64,000 nucleotides of DNA from Apostichopus japonicus. Its lineage: Eukaryota; Echinodermata; Holothuroidea; Aspidochirotida; Stichopodidae. The notes below the pieces were generated by a model. It was given only the letters and a program-made list of their open reading frames with translations. It was not told the origin of the DNA and did no database searches. Within the stretch, counting starts at the first letter, position 1; the number at the start of each line of letters is the position of its first letter. The stretch lies in assembly GCF_037975245.1 (NCBI RefSeq), contig NC_092568.1, positions 5,736,001-5,800,000 on the forward strand, written 5' to 3'. This document shows, one piece after another, positions 49,283-61,669 of the stretch. The position numbers and the translations under genes were made by a program.

Positions 49283-52200
49283 ATGGGTGTGCTCTGGACC
49301 GTCACTACATGGGTCTTACAAGCGCTTATGATCAGCATAACTGGTGCGGTTGTGTTATACACTGTTTACATTCATTATCAACATCGCAAATATGCACATT
49401 TACCGGGACCAAAGAGAAGAAGGTAAGCTTTAATTGGCATCTACAACTTGCCGACCCACAACCATGCACAGAACAGGGTGTTTTGTGAATTACGGTAAAG
49501 AAAATCGTCAATTTCATTATATTACATTATGTTACATTATGTTATATGTTATATCAATGACTCATCACAGACGTAATAAAGAAAATGTGTTTAAATGTCG
49601 TATATATATCACGTAGGCCGCTTATTAACTGATCAGTTATAATGCTTCGAGGGAAAGATGATTAAAAGTTCTGGAAAGATATGAGGGTATATACCTTAAC
49701 AGCCAGTATCTTAATTAATTTCACACCCACTTAATACTTATATCATACACTTTGTAGTGGCGTATATTATCTATACTTTATACAGTTTTACATGACGTAG
49801 ACAAATATATGATTGACATATTTCTTCTTCTTTTTTTCTTCTTTATAGTTTCTTCTTGGGTAACCTTGGAGAAGTGATTGAAAATAAGACCAAGGGTATT
49901 TATTTTTTACAGCTCTCTGCAAAATGGTAAGAAGCACACATTAAATTAGTTATATTTCCGTAAATAGAAATGAAAAAATGCATTCTGGTATTCTGGTTTA
50001 GTGGTGTGTCAAAGGGCTACACGTAGTAATAGTAATGTTAATGAAAGTTCACAACTCTGTCTGTCTATTGCGCAGCTGCAACCTTGCATAGCCAGGAAAT
50101 CTGAGTGTGTGTGGGTTGTGGGGGGGGGGGGGCAAAAACTATCTTCGTCCTATAACTTGCGGAGGAACAAATTCAACAGGTGGTTTACTGTTCGGCTACC
50201 AATACTATCTAAATTAGTATAGGCCGCAAACCACAGCCTGTAATAAAGCACCTTATACGGCTTAGTACTATAGTCTGTACGTTAATGTGCCTGAACCTTC
50301 GTCTAAAATAAATATTGGGAAGCACAACTATAGGCTATTGGCAGTTTTGACAAGGTGAGCGTTAGTCTACATGGGTGCATGGGAATGCCCCCCCCCCCCC
50401 ACACGGTGACAGAGCCTAGATATGGGCTGGTCTATCGTATACACTTGACTAAGGCTCATTTTGTGAACGTTCTCTGCATGTACACTTGGCGGCCATTCCA
50501 ATCGTCAAAGGCTCATGTCAGTGTATACCTGCATTTATGAGTAAAGATTGGTTTTAAATCAACAGAGTGGAACTATCTTATCTTCCTTATAAGTTCGTTT
50601 AGTTAACCAGACGTAAACCATGCAGGTCATTACCGTTCTAGCCTTTTAAAAGGTAAAAGAGATAACTTCTTATCGCACTTTGGTCTTTATCCCGAACAGG
50701 AGAAAGGAATTTGGATCTATCTTTGTGGTCCACCTTTTACACAATGTTATAGTAGTAGTAGCAGAGCCAGCCATAGTAAAGGTAAGTATATAAGTTAATA
50801 TGTTCGTATAGTCCGTTATGAGGTGGGAGGGGGGGGGGTTCCAAAGTAGCGAATACCAACCAACAAGGAGTCGATAACTTTAAGATCATATACAGGACTC
50901 TATAAACTCATGGGTCGATGAGATTTTCGGTCGACAATAACTGACAGCCTTAAAAATGAGAATAACATTACTTGGCTGGGGGCAAACCCGATAGCACATG
51001 CATGTGTTACTGGAGTGACCAACCAGTCAGTATATATGATATATACTGCATGTATTCCGTGTATCCAGGGAATAGAGTGTATATGACTGAAATATGTTTA
51101 TATAGTATAATATACTTCATTAAACGGTGTCGCATATTAAGATACGATTTGCTGGTATTAATAATAAACATGGTTTGTCATTCTCTATATAGTGTTTATA
51201 TTATACTCTTTATTTGTGGTTGTAATTGTTACATACCGGTTAATATACGACAATATGATTTATAAACGTCTATATATATATATACACACGTCTATATATA
51301 TATATACACACACACACACGCACACACACACACATACATATATACATATATATATGGACGATGATAGAAAGAATACATGTTGCGCCATATACATTGTACT
51401 TGGAATGGTTCCATGTGGCTGATATATTTTTAATCTAACAGACATTAACTTGAAGATGTTTTATTCTAAGGTAACGGGAACAAATCGAAACAAGACAAAT
51501 GAGGCAAAATAATGAGAAAATGCAAACGTAACCAACTGGTCAATAATATTTTATAAGACCACTAAAATGAATGACTGGAATATTTTTGCATATGTGATGG
51601 TTCTTAGATCATCGTTCATTTTATTACTCTTCATTGACAGGAAGTAGCATTCAATAATGAGAATAAGAAGCCGGAAACATTTGCTCAAAGTCTTGGTTGG
51701 ATGTTTGGTCAAAGAATCGGTGGGCGTGGTCTGTTCACCGAAACAAATCATGAAAAATGGAGCATGCAACGAAAATTGTTTGACCCAGCGTTCCGTAAAA
51801 AGTAAGTCCACAGTTCCTTGTAAACCACACAGACTGCATGCCTCAGCAAAACCAAAAGTAAACTTGCAACTCGTCAACTGTCAAGTCACCATTTTAAATC
51901 AGTGCTGCAGTTTACTATGGCTCTACTCCGCTCTAGGTTAGATACATTTAATAGCAAAAGGCATCCTCAAGACGAATAACAAACATGACGTCATCATTTC
52001 GTAGCCTGACGTCATGCTCATCCCATCTCTCTTTCCATCAGGACTGTGAAACATTCCATGTCTAGTGTGTTGCATGAAAGAACATTTATGCAACATATTT
52101 GTCAGACAAGAATCAGTCATATTTTCATCCATACAATAAAAGTTAATAAAAAGCATTGAAATGTTATGTGAATATATATGTAAACATGCACGTATTTTTT

Positions 52201-55200
52201 TGTATGTGTATACTGTATAATAATTAATGCTATGCGACACTGAAAAAAAATATGATACGGTAATGTTGCAGGTACTTGACGCCCATGTGCGTGACATGGT
52301 AAGAGTGCATGCTTTCATTGGATCATCTACACTTCACGTGGACACCAAGGTCAAAGGTCAACTATTTCTGCGATACTTAAATCTTTGAAAATGAAATCAA
52401 CAAAGTATCAGATGAAAGTACATATCACTTGTTATGGCTAGGCCTACTTGTAACATAATTGGGTTGAAAATAAATTCAGCACAATTGAAAGTAAAAAAGC
52501 CATGGATACAGTCTACTATAAAAGGAATTTCATTACTTAACAAACAAAGGAAACATTATTAATAAAATAAAACCGAACGGGAAAAATTAAAAGGCTGTTT
52601 CTTATAAGTTGTGTGCATCCAGTAGTTGTTGTACATCTGGTTTGAAAACAGAAGGAAAAATGAAATATCTATAAAAGAAAACCTAATATTTCCCAACAGG
52701 TATCTGCTAGGTCTGCTTGGTATTTTTAACCAATGTGCAGACGAAGCAGTGAATTATCTGTCTCAATTTGGTGATGGTAAAATCGAGGTCAAAATGGCGG
52801 ACGTTTGTGGACGGGTCACTCTAGATACCATTGGTAAGGTAAGTGTGTATATCTATCTTGGTGTATGGACACAAAATCCGGCACAAACTGTATATACCCC
52901 TGACAGTCAAGACGTTGAAAAAGTTGGCCTTATGTGATAGAAAATTGTCATCAGGTGTAAGGAAAGATAAATATTCTTCAAGGATCTGCTGTACCAGGAA
53001 GTGGGTACCAGGTAACTTGGAAATTACATACAAATGAATTACATCCACCACCACCTCCCCTCTTCTATTTATACTATACTCATATATTTCGCCATCACTA
53101 AATTCTTTTTGTACCTCTAGATTATTCCTTTCAATGTTTTCGCAGAAGGTCGAGAACTATTTTCAATTTTTTTTTGGATTTTTTTTATTTAATATTTTAT
53201 CTATTATTTGAGTTTACTCTATATAGTCTATTTAGAAGTAATTTGAAAGGAATTATGTTGTCTCATGATTTAGATATCTTTCTCATATTTTCTTCTTTTA
53301 CAGTCAACATTCGGTATGAAGGATTTGAATGTTATAGCTGACCCAGATAACAAGCTTACTAAAGCTATATCCTACGTATTTAAAGCGGGATCGATACTCT
53401 TCCACAACAGTATAATTGCAGAGGTATGAGGTAGCAACTGTACATGGACAGTTTTCATGCTTACGTTGACAGTTCAATTGGTTTTCAGTTTATGTGTTTT
53501 CACTTCACAGTAATCTGTGGTTGCCAACAAGCTGTTATCGGCAAAATAAAATGGCTATATAAAGTAAAGAATTCTATCTACAGACTTGCCTGTTGCAGTC
53601 ATCTGTCCTGTATACATAACAAATTAGAAAGTATGACATCTGAATTAGTTTGATATTGACTGTGCAGTCACATAGAAGTATGATCGGTATCTAAGGCCAG
53701 AACAAGACATTGAATGTAGCCTACATGCTAATAGTTCATATTTACAGTATTATCTTCTAAAGTACATTGATAAATATACGATATCATCATACAAATTACA
53801 ACACGAGGTCTACAATTTACTTATTTGCATTTCTTATTGCTAATATATTTCAGTATGATCCCAGAAAGGCAATGCGTGAATTACGTAATAACGTGCGGGA
53901 TGGTGGTTCACTGATCCGAAAAATCGCAAAAGATGCTATCTTTAATAGGATGGAGGAGATGAAACGAGGAGAAGATACCCCTAATGACATCCTCTCATTC
54001 ATCCTAAGAGCATCTGAGAGTTTGAAAGAAAGCCTAAATTTTGGTCTAGAAGAAATTCTTGACGAATTCGTGACATTTTTTATAGCAGGACAAGACACAA
54101 CTGCAAACCTCCTAGCATCTACAATACTATGCTTAGGCCGCTATCCTAACATAATGGAAAGGCAAGAGCTCATTCTGTTTATTGTTGTGGTAGATATATT
54201 TATTATTATAGGCTTCGTTTGTGATGTCAGTTTAAAGGCCCTCCTTTCCTACGTTACCGCAATATTGTAGATAGATAACATAGAATACCACTTTATCATT
54301 ATTTTGTAAAATAAGCACTCCACTCCATTTCCTCCACTGTTGTACGCTATAATGTTGGTTTTCAGGCACGATTTGTCAGAAATGGTCATTTGACACCTTA
54401 TTAGCCAATCTGATGTTGTAGAACAAGACTTAGTGAGCAAAAGCTATCCCATAGGAACGTCCAAACCAGCAGATCCACGATCAATTTCGAGGGATCATAT
54501 TTGTGGATTTGCTGCAGTTTCTCTTTATAAATTAGGTAAATACTGCGGTTTAGAAAGATTTTCTTTTTTCTTGTCTGTTAAAAAGAAACACTGTGCTCCA
54601 AAAGTTCAAACTGTGATTGATTTTGTCCGACATAAAAATTATTTCACAGATTGAAACAGGAAGTAGATGAGGTGATCGGGGACAAGGAAGACATCACACA
54701 GAACGAACTGAACAAGCTAGAATATATGGCACGGGTAATGTACAAAATCCTGCTTTCCTGCTTTATATATAGAATTACCTGTATACGTGATATTCTTGGA
54801 AGTATGGTTTCCCTTATGCCTCTGCCAAATGGGGGCATGTCCGTACACCAAATGTCATAGGCTATATAATTACTACCCCCCCCCCCCCCCAAACACACAA
54901 ATCCTTCACCCTTGGCAAACTTGATAAAGTAACCTTGATGATTAAAAATTAAAATTGAAAAACTATAAAGACACTGCTAAATGTTTTGTAATGAAGCATG
55001 TCTTTGGTACAATAGGTGCAGGAAGAGAGGAGCTGACGTCATCAAGAAATTTGAATAACTGCAATGGTTCATTTCAATAAGTTGACATCTTTTAAAACCT
55101 AAATAGGGGAATAAGATGTGATACTCGTTTTCCTTAAAAACAATTCTTATTCTTTTTATTTTGTTTCCTTTACCATTTTCTTTTCTTTCTGTTAGTATCT

Positions 55201-58200
55201 TCGAATATATATTTGTACCTATACTTTATGGCTGTGTGACTAGTACATGCATTAGCCCTTAAATGCCCTTTGTCAAGATGGAATACATAAACTTATTAAA
55301 TATATGGAAAGCATGATAGTTGTCCTTCTTGCTCGATATTTTCATAGAATATGACCATACTGCATTAACATCTCAATTGTTTTAACTTTTCCATACAATT
55401 TGTACGATATTGTGCTCTGACTTCACAAGACGTGGATTCTCTTATACCTAATATAAATTTACTTCGTCCAGAAAAACAATGATATATAAGTCTGTCTTGA
55501 TAAATGGCATTCATAGTACCGTGTGTATACCATGCATGCAAAATGGGAATCGCGACCTGGCATTTTAGGGTCGAGAGAAAATTCGGAAGAGAAACGAACT
55601 TGCAGACACAAGTTGTGGTAAACAGAAATGGAATAATCTTAAGCATATAACCGACCTTTAAAACTTCCAAAATATAACAGTATTTTGCAACTAAGCAGAC
55701 TTAATAATATGAGAATACCTCAAACTGGATAGGGCCTCCCCCCCCCCTTCACCCCTCCCCCAATGTTAAAGACATCCGCCACTGGCCAAGATAATACCAG
55801 TGAAAATTGTGGTCACCAATGAAAAACGTTTGAATACCCTGCAGGGTTTATAAACTGTTACTTGTATTTGATATCAATGGCTGTTTTTTTTTCACTAATC
55901 AGCTCTTCAAGGAGACACTGAGATTGTACGGTCCTGCTGGTGGTATACACAAGATATGCGCCAAAGAATTTATCGCTTGCGGTTTCAGAATACCAGCTAA
56001 CACGTTTCTCATGGTTTGTGTTTTATTGTATTGTTTGCCTCACATTGTAAAGTATCGAAGGAAAACCCCATTAGAAATGATGAATGAATGAAATCATAAT
56101 GAAATCATAATATTTTTTGAAATAAATTGCTTATAAGTTCGCGAGTACTTACGTTTAATGACAAGGCTGGATAGTGGTGGCGCTAAGGCAGTTTACCGCA
56201 TTCATGTTCTTGTTTGCTGTAAAATGCTTTACACGTCCTTTTACATTGTCATTACGAAAGCTGAATTCTACATTTATGATGTAGTTCGCTTTGTAATTGC
56301 CATGAAAATGGACAGTGCTACTTAAGATATATAATCTGCTATGTTATAAAACCAAAATCGTTGAAGAAATTATGGCATGAAATTAGAAGGTTTTCGATCA
56401 CAGCAAAGGTGCCATATCATATCTCATTTACCATATCTCGTGAGAGGAAAATGATTTTTTATTAAAAAGATTAATAAATACCTCACTCATTGAGAGTCGG
56501 AGTTGTGACTGCATAGACCCCTTTAGTTGGATTGGAGGGTATTCCCACATATCTGAGTGTTAGAATAACGTCAAAGTTCCTATACCGCAATGTAACAATT
56601 CCCTGTTTGTTATCATGTAATAAATTAACTACAAGCGCCCTCTAAATGAAGCCAGGGATGAAATGTGGAAAGTAACGTAATAGCACCACGAATATGTACA
56701 CGATTGCTTAATTTAAAACCTACCAAACGTGTAACGTCACATTATTTACATAAAGAAGTTACCTATAGGCCGTTTATGACAAAATGTATATAGCTGGTAT
56801 ATACAAACTGCATATAAAAACATAAACACATTTCTTATCTGGAAATGCATGGCTTTCATGCATGCTTATATGATAAAGTACCATAGAGCATGTTATACTA
56901 GTAAGCTATGTTCTTTTTAACAACCTATCATATATAGTTGGTCTAATTATGTTAGTTTTAGTGAAGGAAACCAAAACGAAATTAAAGCGAGAATGACATC
57001 ACGCGATCGCTGTTATTATATTTTAAGCGACTGAAAAAAATCTATCCAAACTTGACAAGACATGGTTACCCTTTAAAGCCGATTCATCTCAATTTATCAT
57101 ACATTCTATTCCATATATAATACTATATACCATACCGTATATTATTGAACAATGTTCTTTCGAAGACAGCAAAAAAGAAGATTAAGCGACTGGACAGCAA
57201 GCCTTAACATTTAATGAGAAAACAACAAAAACATTAAACCTCAATTTTAATATGCAAACGCAGGACAGGTTTATAACTTATATTGTGTGTCATTCTGTCT
57301 AGAAGTTAGTTTTGAAAAACAAATTAATTTATAAAGATTTTAAATATATAGCCCATGTATGTATCATGTAAAGTCTTTGTTTCAACTTGGTATGACGTCA
57401 TTATGACGAGGCGACATTCCACCCTTTAAGTTATCTATTCTATTGGTTATTTTTATATAATGCAGAAATCACGAAAATACGTTATACTCTTCCACTGAGA
57501 ATTTATGTTGATATTTCTAAAACTTGAATCAATATTTTGTTTTCTTCAAAATAGTTGCATCATCAAGCGATGATTGCGGACGAACAATTTTTCGATGAAC
57601 CTGACAAGTTTGATCCCGAGAGATGGATAAATGAGGACCGAAGGTAGGAGGATAAATTTAGAACATTAAAAATACAGTATCTGTCTCTACCACCAGAGAT
57701 TGAAAAATTGATGTATTTTTATCTGTTCAGTCCACGTTTGAAGGGAAACAAACTAGTAATGGAAATATCTGTACAACGCTGTCAACAATCAATCAGCATT
57801 GTTTCATGAGAATTAGTAAGAAGAGCATTACTCCATGGATTTCCCTCACAATACATTATGCCCGCAACACGCAACTCTATCCCCACACCCACACCACCCA
57901 GAGGCTGAACGGTTACATTGGCGTACATTTGCGTAAATACTATATAATCAAGCGTCTCTTTCGTCCGTTCGACGAAGGTACCATCATTTGTGGAATAGAT
58001 AACTCTTCTTATCTATAAACTCTGTCAATCCCATGATGTTGCATTCTTACTTTGAGAAGGACGGGAGGGCGGGGGGAGGGTATGAGGGGGAGGAGGGGGG
58101 AGGAGGTGAGGTAAACTAAGGTAAGATAAGTGATACACTGTGAGTGTCATTCGTCTATTCACGGTGACCGATGCAATCACCACACATTTTAAAAGTTAAC

Positions 58201-61074
58201 CTTGTGTGTTCTGAGGTCACTGAATGTTAAACATGGAACCATCTGTTCATGTTTCTCATTTCTTCTTGAATTATCTTTCTATTATACAGGAGGATGTATG
58301 CATATTTTCCGTTTGGTCTTGGACCTAGATCATGCATTGGACAAAACTTTGCTTTAGTAAGTTCATTTAACTTTAAGTTTATCTTTCATAACATAACATA
58401 GGCTATATCCGGTAATCAGCGCATCTCGTTTGAATTAACACTCATTGGATTAGTCCATTCATGCAGAAGGTAATTTAAAGCGGATGAAAAGACATCGTTG
58501 ACGCTGGCACACAGTAGTATTCCCTTAATTCATTCCCTTACACTGTTCAAATGTGCATTAGAATGTTATGCACAGACTAATATTAGTATATCGTTTCAAC
58601 CTGATGAGCAGATAGTTGTATTATCTGTATAAGGCTGTCAAATCAAGGAACTGTTTGTTCCCCAGTGTGCTAGATACAGCTTAGCCCGATCTAGTTTCCC
58701 CTCACAGTTGAACGTTCGAGTGACTTCACCTATAAAAGATACACATCAAAAACATTCCATTTGTGATATAGTCTTTACATTATCAATCAGGACAGTTGTC
58801 GACCTTGTTTAGATGATGAAATTTAAAAGCAAAAATATATATTAATAAGAATTTCAGGATGTTTATTAAAGAAGGGCAACCATGATGTTATAAATCACAT
58901 TTAATACTGATTTAAAGAAAGAAAGGGTGGTGGAATTCATGTGAAGATAAATCTATTTGATAGGTTACAAGTAATTCGTCAACAGAAAAGTAAAATACAA
59001 CTTGAGTGGCATCTAATTGTGTAATTTCCAACTAGTTACGACTGACAATGCCCCTAATATATATCATATTCATAGTCTCTCAAAATATCATACATTGAAC
59101 ATATCAAACCATAATCATAGATCAAAGTTATTCATGATCGATTGCAGTTGTAATATCATTATCAGATGTCTAGTTGGTCATGTGACACATTTTTCATCCA
59201 ATCATAGTTCAAGATTAATGAGTTGTCTAATCCGAAGTTTGAATCACTATAGTTTAATCTAAGTAGACGGGATACTCCTAGTTCGTGTGTGTAGGGCATA
59301 TAATCCTCTTCGGGCTGCCCAGAGTGCTGCCCCCTCGGAAGGACAGAGTTTATTGGTCAGGAATTCCAATATTAGTATATTACTTAATCCTATTGGTCAA
59401 TAATTCTAGTGAAATTCAAGTGATTAGATTGACAAAGGATTGAAATAGGTTGGGCTAAACTCCCTTACCAATCTAACCTAGCTATCTTGCTACCCTGAAG
59501 GAGCTGTGTAGAGTCTCCACAGCTCGACAATTGGCATTTCACCCTGTCACAACAATCAATCTAAGGCTAGATGAACTTGAATCAATAAGTGTTTGTCGCA
59601 CTGATTATACTCCTGCCAGCACGTATAAACGTTACGCAATTTGTGAATCGTGTTGTCATTTTTCAGCTTTCAGACAAAATAGATCTCACTCCTGGCATTC
59701 CATTCATGGAAAACTTATCATAACACTCTATAAATTTGATGTTTATTAAAATATCCGTCATAACTGTGAAATAAGTGACAGATGTGCACATTCTAAACAA
59801 TAACATCACCTGACCAAGGTTCTTCCTGGGAAGAAATGTGTTAAAATAGGTTATTTATACCATGGAGCTATAAACTGTTTATAGCTCCATGTTTATACTC
59901 ATATCTCTTTTACCTAACAGTAACCTTCATTTATATTTGACATCAGAGAATAGAAACGGAAATATTAATGAAATCCTAAGATTCATACCTTATAGACTTA
60001 TAGCCGTGACCTTCATGTTATGGCGTTATAGAGAAAATAGCCTCCCTCTATTGTGACATCAGACGACAGTAGCCTTCGAAATTATGACGTCAGTGATAGT
60101 AAGATATCGAACGTTCACGCGAGCGTTAAACTAACAAGAATGACTTTTCACACAGTTAAAGCAGCTTTCCGCGTCTCCTTAGCCTTTTCTCTCTCAAACA
60201 GATTCATATTAATTTCTGAAGAAGTAGTTTATATGAACACAAGAAAATATTTTGTATCGCTTAAAAAGACGACATTAGCTGTTTAGGGAATACGTCTGTT
60301 TCTGAATCATCTAGTTATTGGATTATTTCCTGGACTATATGTTTCCTGGACCATCTAGTTATTGGACTATTTCCTGGACTATCCACTTCATGTATAATCT
60401 AGTTATTGGACTATTTCCTGGACTATCCACTTCATGAATCATCTAGTTATTGGACTATTTTCTGGACTATATGTTTCCCGGATCATCTAGTTATTGGACT
60501 ATTTTCTGGACTATCCACTACATGAATCATCTAGTTATTGGACTATTTCCTGGACTATCCACTTCCTGTATATGACATCTAGGTTTTGGACTATCAACTT
60601 CCTTGATTATCTACTACCTGGACTATCTAACTATTAGTCAATCTATTTTTTGTTCATAATAAGTCTAGTCCCCTAAGGTAAATCATTTTTTTCATCCCGA
60701 ATCCTATAGTGTCCTATTCAAACAATACAACTCGAAAAAAGTTTCCGTTTTACTTACAATTCTGATTTGGTCTCACATAAAGTTTATGTACAAGGTATAA
60801 TTCACCCTGTATCACGTTCATGTATGTTTCTGTGTATGGTTACATAGTTACAGTTCATCACATTTTACTTAACCTTAAATTTCTTCTTGTTAATTCTTCT
60901 TCCTACTTTTTACTTTCGTATTCTCTTTAGATGGAAGCCAAAGTCGTTCTTGCCAAATTTATACAGCGATTTGATATATCTCTAGTTCCAGGCCAAAGCT
61001 TTACCATGATTACTGAGGTAACATCGAAACCGAAAGACGGAACTCTTTGTTATTTGAAGTCTAGGAAACACTGA
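49283..61074 (+). CDS. CYP46A1: Cytochrome P450, CYP46A1-like (sterol 24-hydroxylase family), 12 exons
   Basis: Exons: 49283-49422, 49849-49926, 50700-50781, 51641-51801, 52700-52838, 53304-53423, 53854-54161, 54650-54734, 55903-56013, 57555-57643, 58290-58356, 60931-61074. Lengths total 1524 nt, phases join without a break, and the product is 507 residues (human CYP46A1 is 500). The start has A at -3 and G at +4, with an in-frame TGA just upstream (49265). The protein shows an N-terminal membrane anchor (about 8-30), LPGP 40-43, C-helix WxxxR (W140, R144), I-helix AGQDTT 318-323, ExxR as ETLR 375-378, PERW 429-432 and the haem loop FGLGPRSCIG with Cys453. By family knowledge it is a microsomal monooxygenase using cytochrome P450 reductase; CYP46A1 makes 24-hydroxycholesterol. 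NIMERLKQEVDEVIG across intron 7 and KVVLAKFIQRFDISLVPGQ near the C-terminus are typical of CYP46. The substrate in an invertebrate is uncertain, and CYP4-like relatives are less likely. Intron 7 has a GC donor. Confidence 0.93.
51273..51356. repeat. (TA)n/(CA)n microsatellite in P450 intron 3
   Basis: Two TATATATACACACG-type blocks are followed by a CA run and more TA. Confidence 0.92.
54160..54167 (+). other. Non-canonical GC splice donor of P450 intron 7
   Basis: AAG|GCAAGA: every donor position except the GC is consensus, as is usual for GC-AG introns. Using it restores Arg at the junction and the NIMERLKQEVDEVIG reading. No GT in the neighbourhood gives a family-like join. Confidence 0.85.
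59862..59892. repeat. Perfect 14-bp hairpin, 3-nt loop (P450 intron 11)
   Basis: CATGGAGCTATAAA pairs with TTTATAGCTCCATG around CTG. Confidence 0.9.
60304..60600. repeat. ~45-bp minisatellite in P450 intron 11, about 6-7 copies
   Basis: The unit is CATCTAGTTATTGGACTATT, then TCCTGGACTAT, then CCACTTCATGAAT. Alternate copies carry ATGTTTCC.GGA instead of CCACTTCATGA, giving a two-type mosaic. Confidence 0.88.
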
Positions 61075-61402
61075 AAAGAGGATGAAGAAAAGGCTTGGAA
61101 ACAGGAGAAAGAAAGTATCAATTAAGAAAAGCAGGTTCATTTCCCGTTTTGTTTCAACTTTTCCCATGACTACACGTGTCCTTTGCATAACATGTGAACT
61201 TCCATCACAAAAGCAATAGAGACCCACTATAGGTGAAATGCTTAAAAGTTAACGGTTTGTTTCTTGTTGGTTTTTTCTATTGACAGCTGCATTTGTTAAA
61301 AGAATGCTATTTTATGAAAATTTTCACGTTGACATGGTTTTCCTCTTAACTGTTAAAATATCCAGAAATATTTTGTATTATCTTCTCTCTCTCTAGTAAA
61401 TG

Positions 61403-61404
<2 letters not shown>

Positions 61405-61459
<55 letters not shown>
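61405..61459. repeat. (AAT)n microsatellite
   Basis: About 17 AAT units in the presumed 3' flank of the P450 gene. Confidence 0.93.
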
Positions 61460-61663
61460 GAAACTAAACAAGTACTAAAAACAAAGCGATAAGTGGTTAC
61501 AGGGATGCCTTAAATGTAATTAAATGTGTATTTCCAAATTATTAGTTAGAAATTGACATCTTCAATTACGCCCTTTTTAGATGCTTTCTGTACGTGTCTT
61601 TGATTGACATAGTCATCTATGGTGATAGTTTGTGTGCGTCCGGCGTACCAAAAAATATACTGA

Positions 61664-61669
61664 AATAAA
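61664..61669 (+). promoter_or_regulatory. Candidate poly(A) signal of the P450 gene
   Basis: An AATAAA about 590 bp after the stop codon. Another AATAAA at 61454-61459 belongs to the microsatellite. The choice between them is a guess. Confidence 0.3.

Noticed and set aside
54162-54268. Extension of P450 exon 7 past 54161
   Set aside because: The read-through sequence is not P450-like, whereas the GC-AG junction gives the expected MERLKQEVDEVIG reading.
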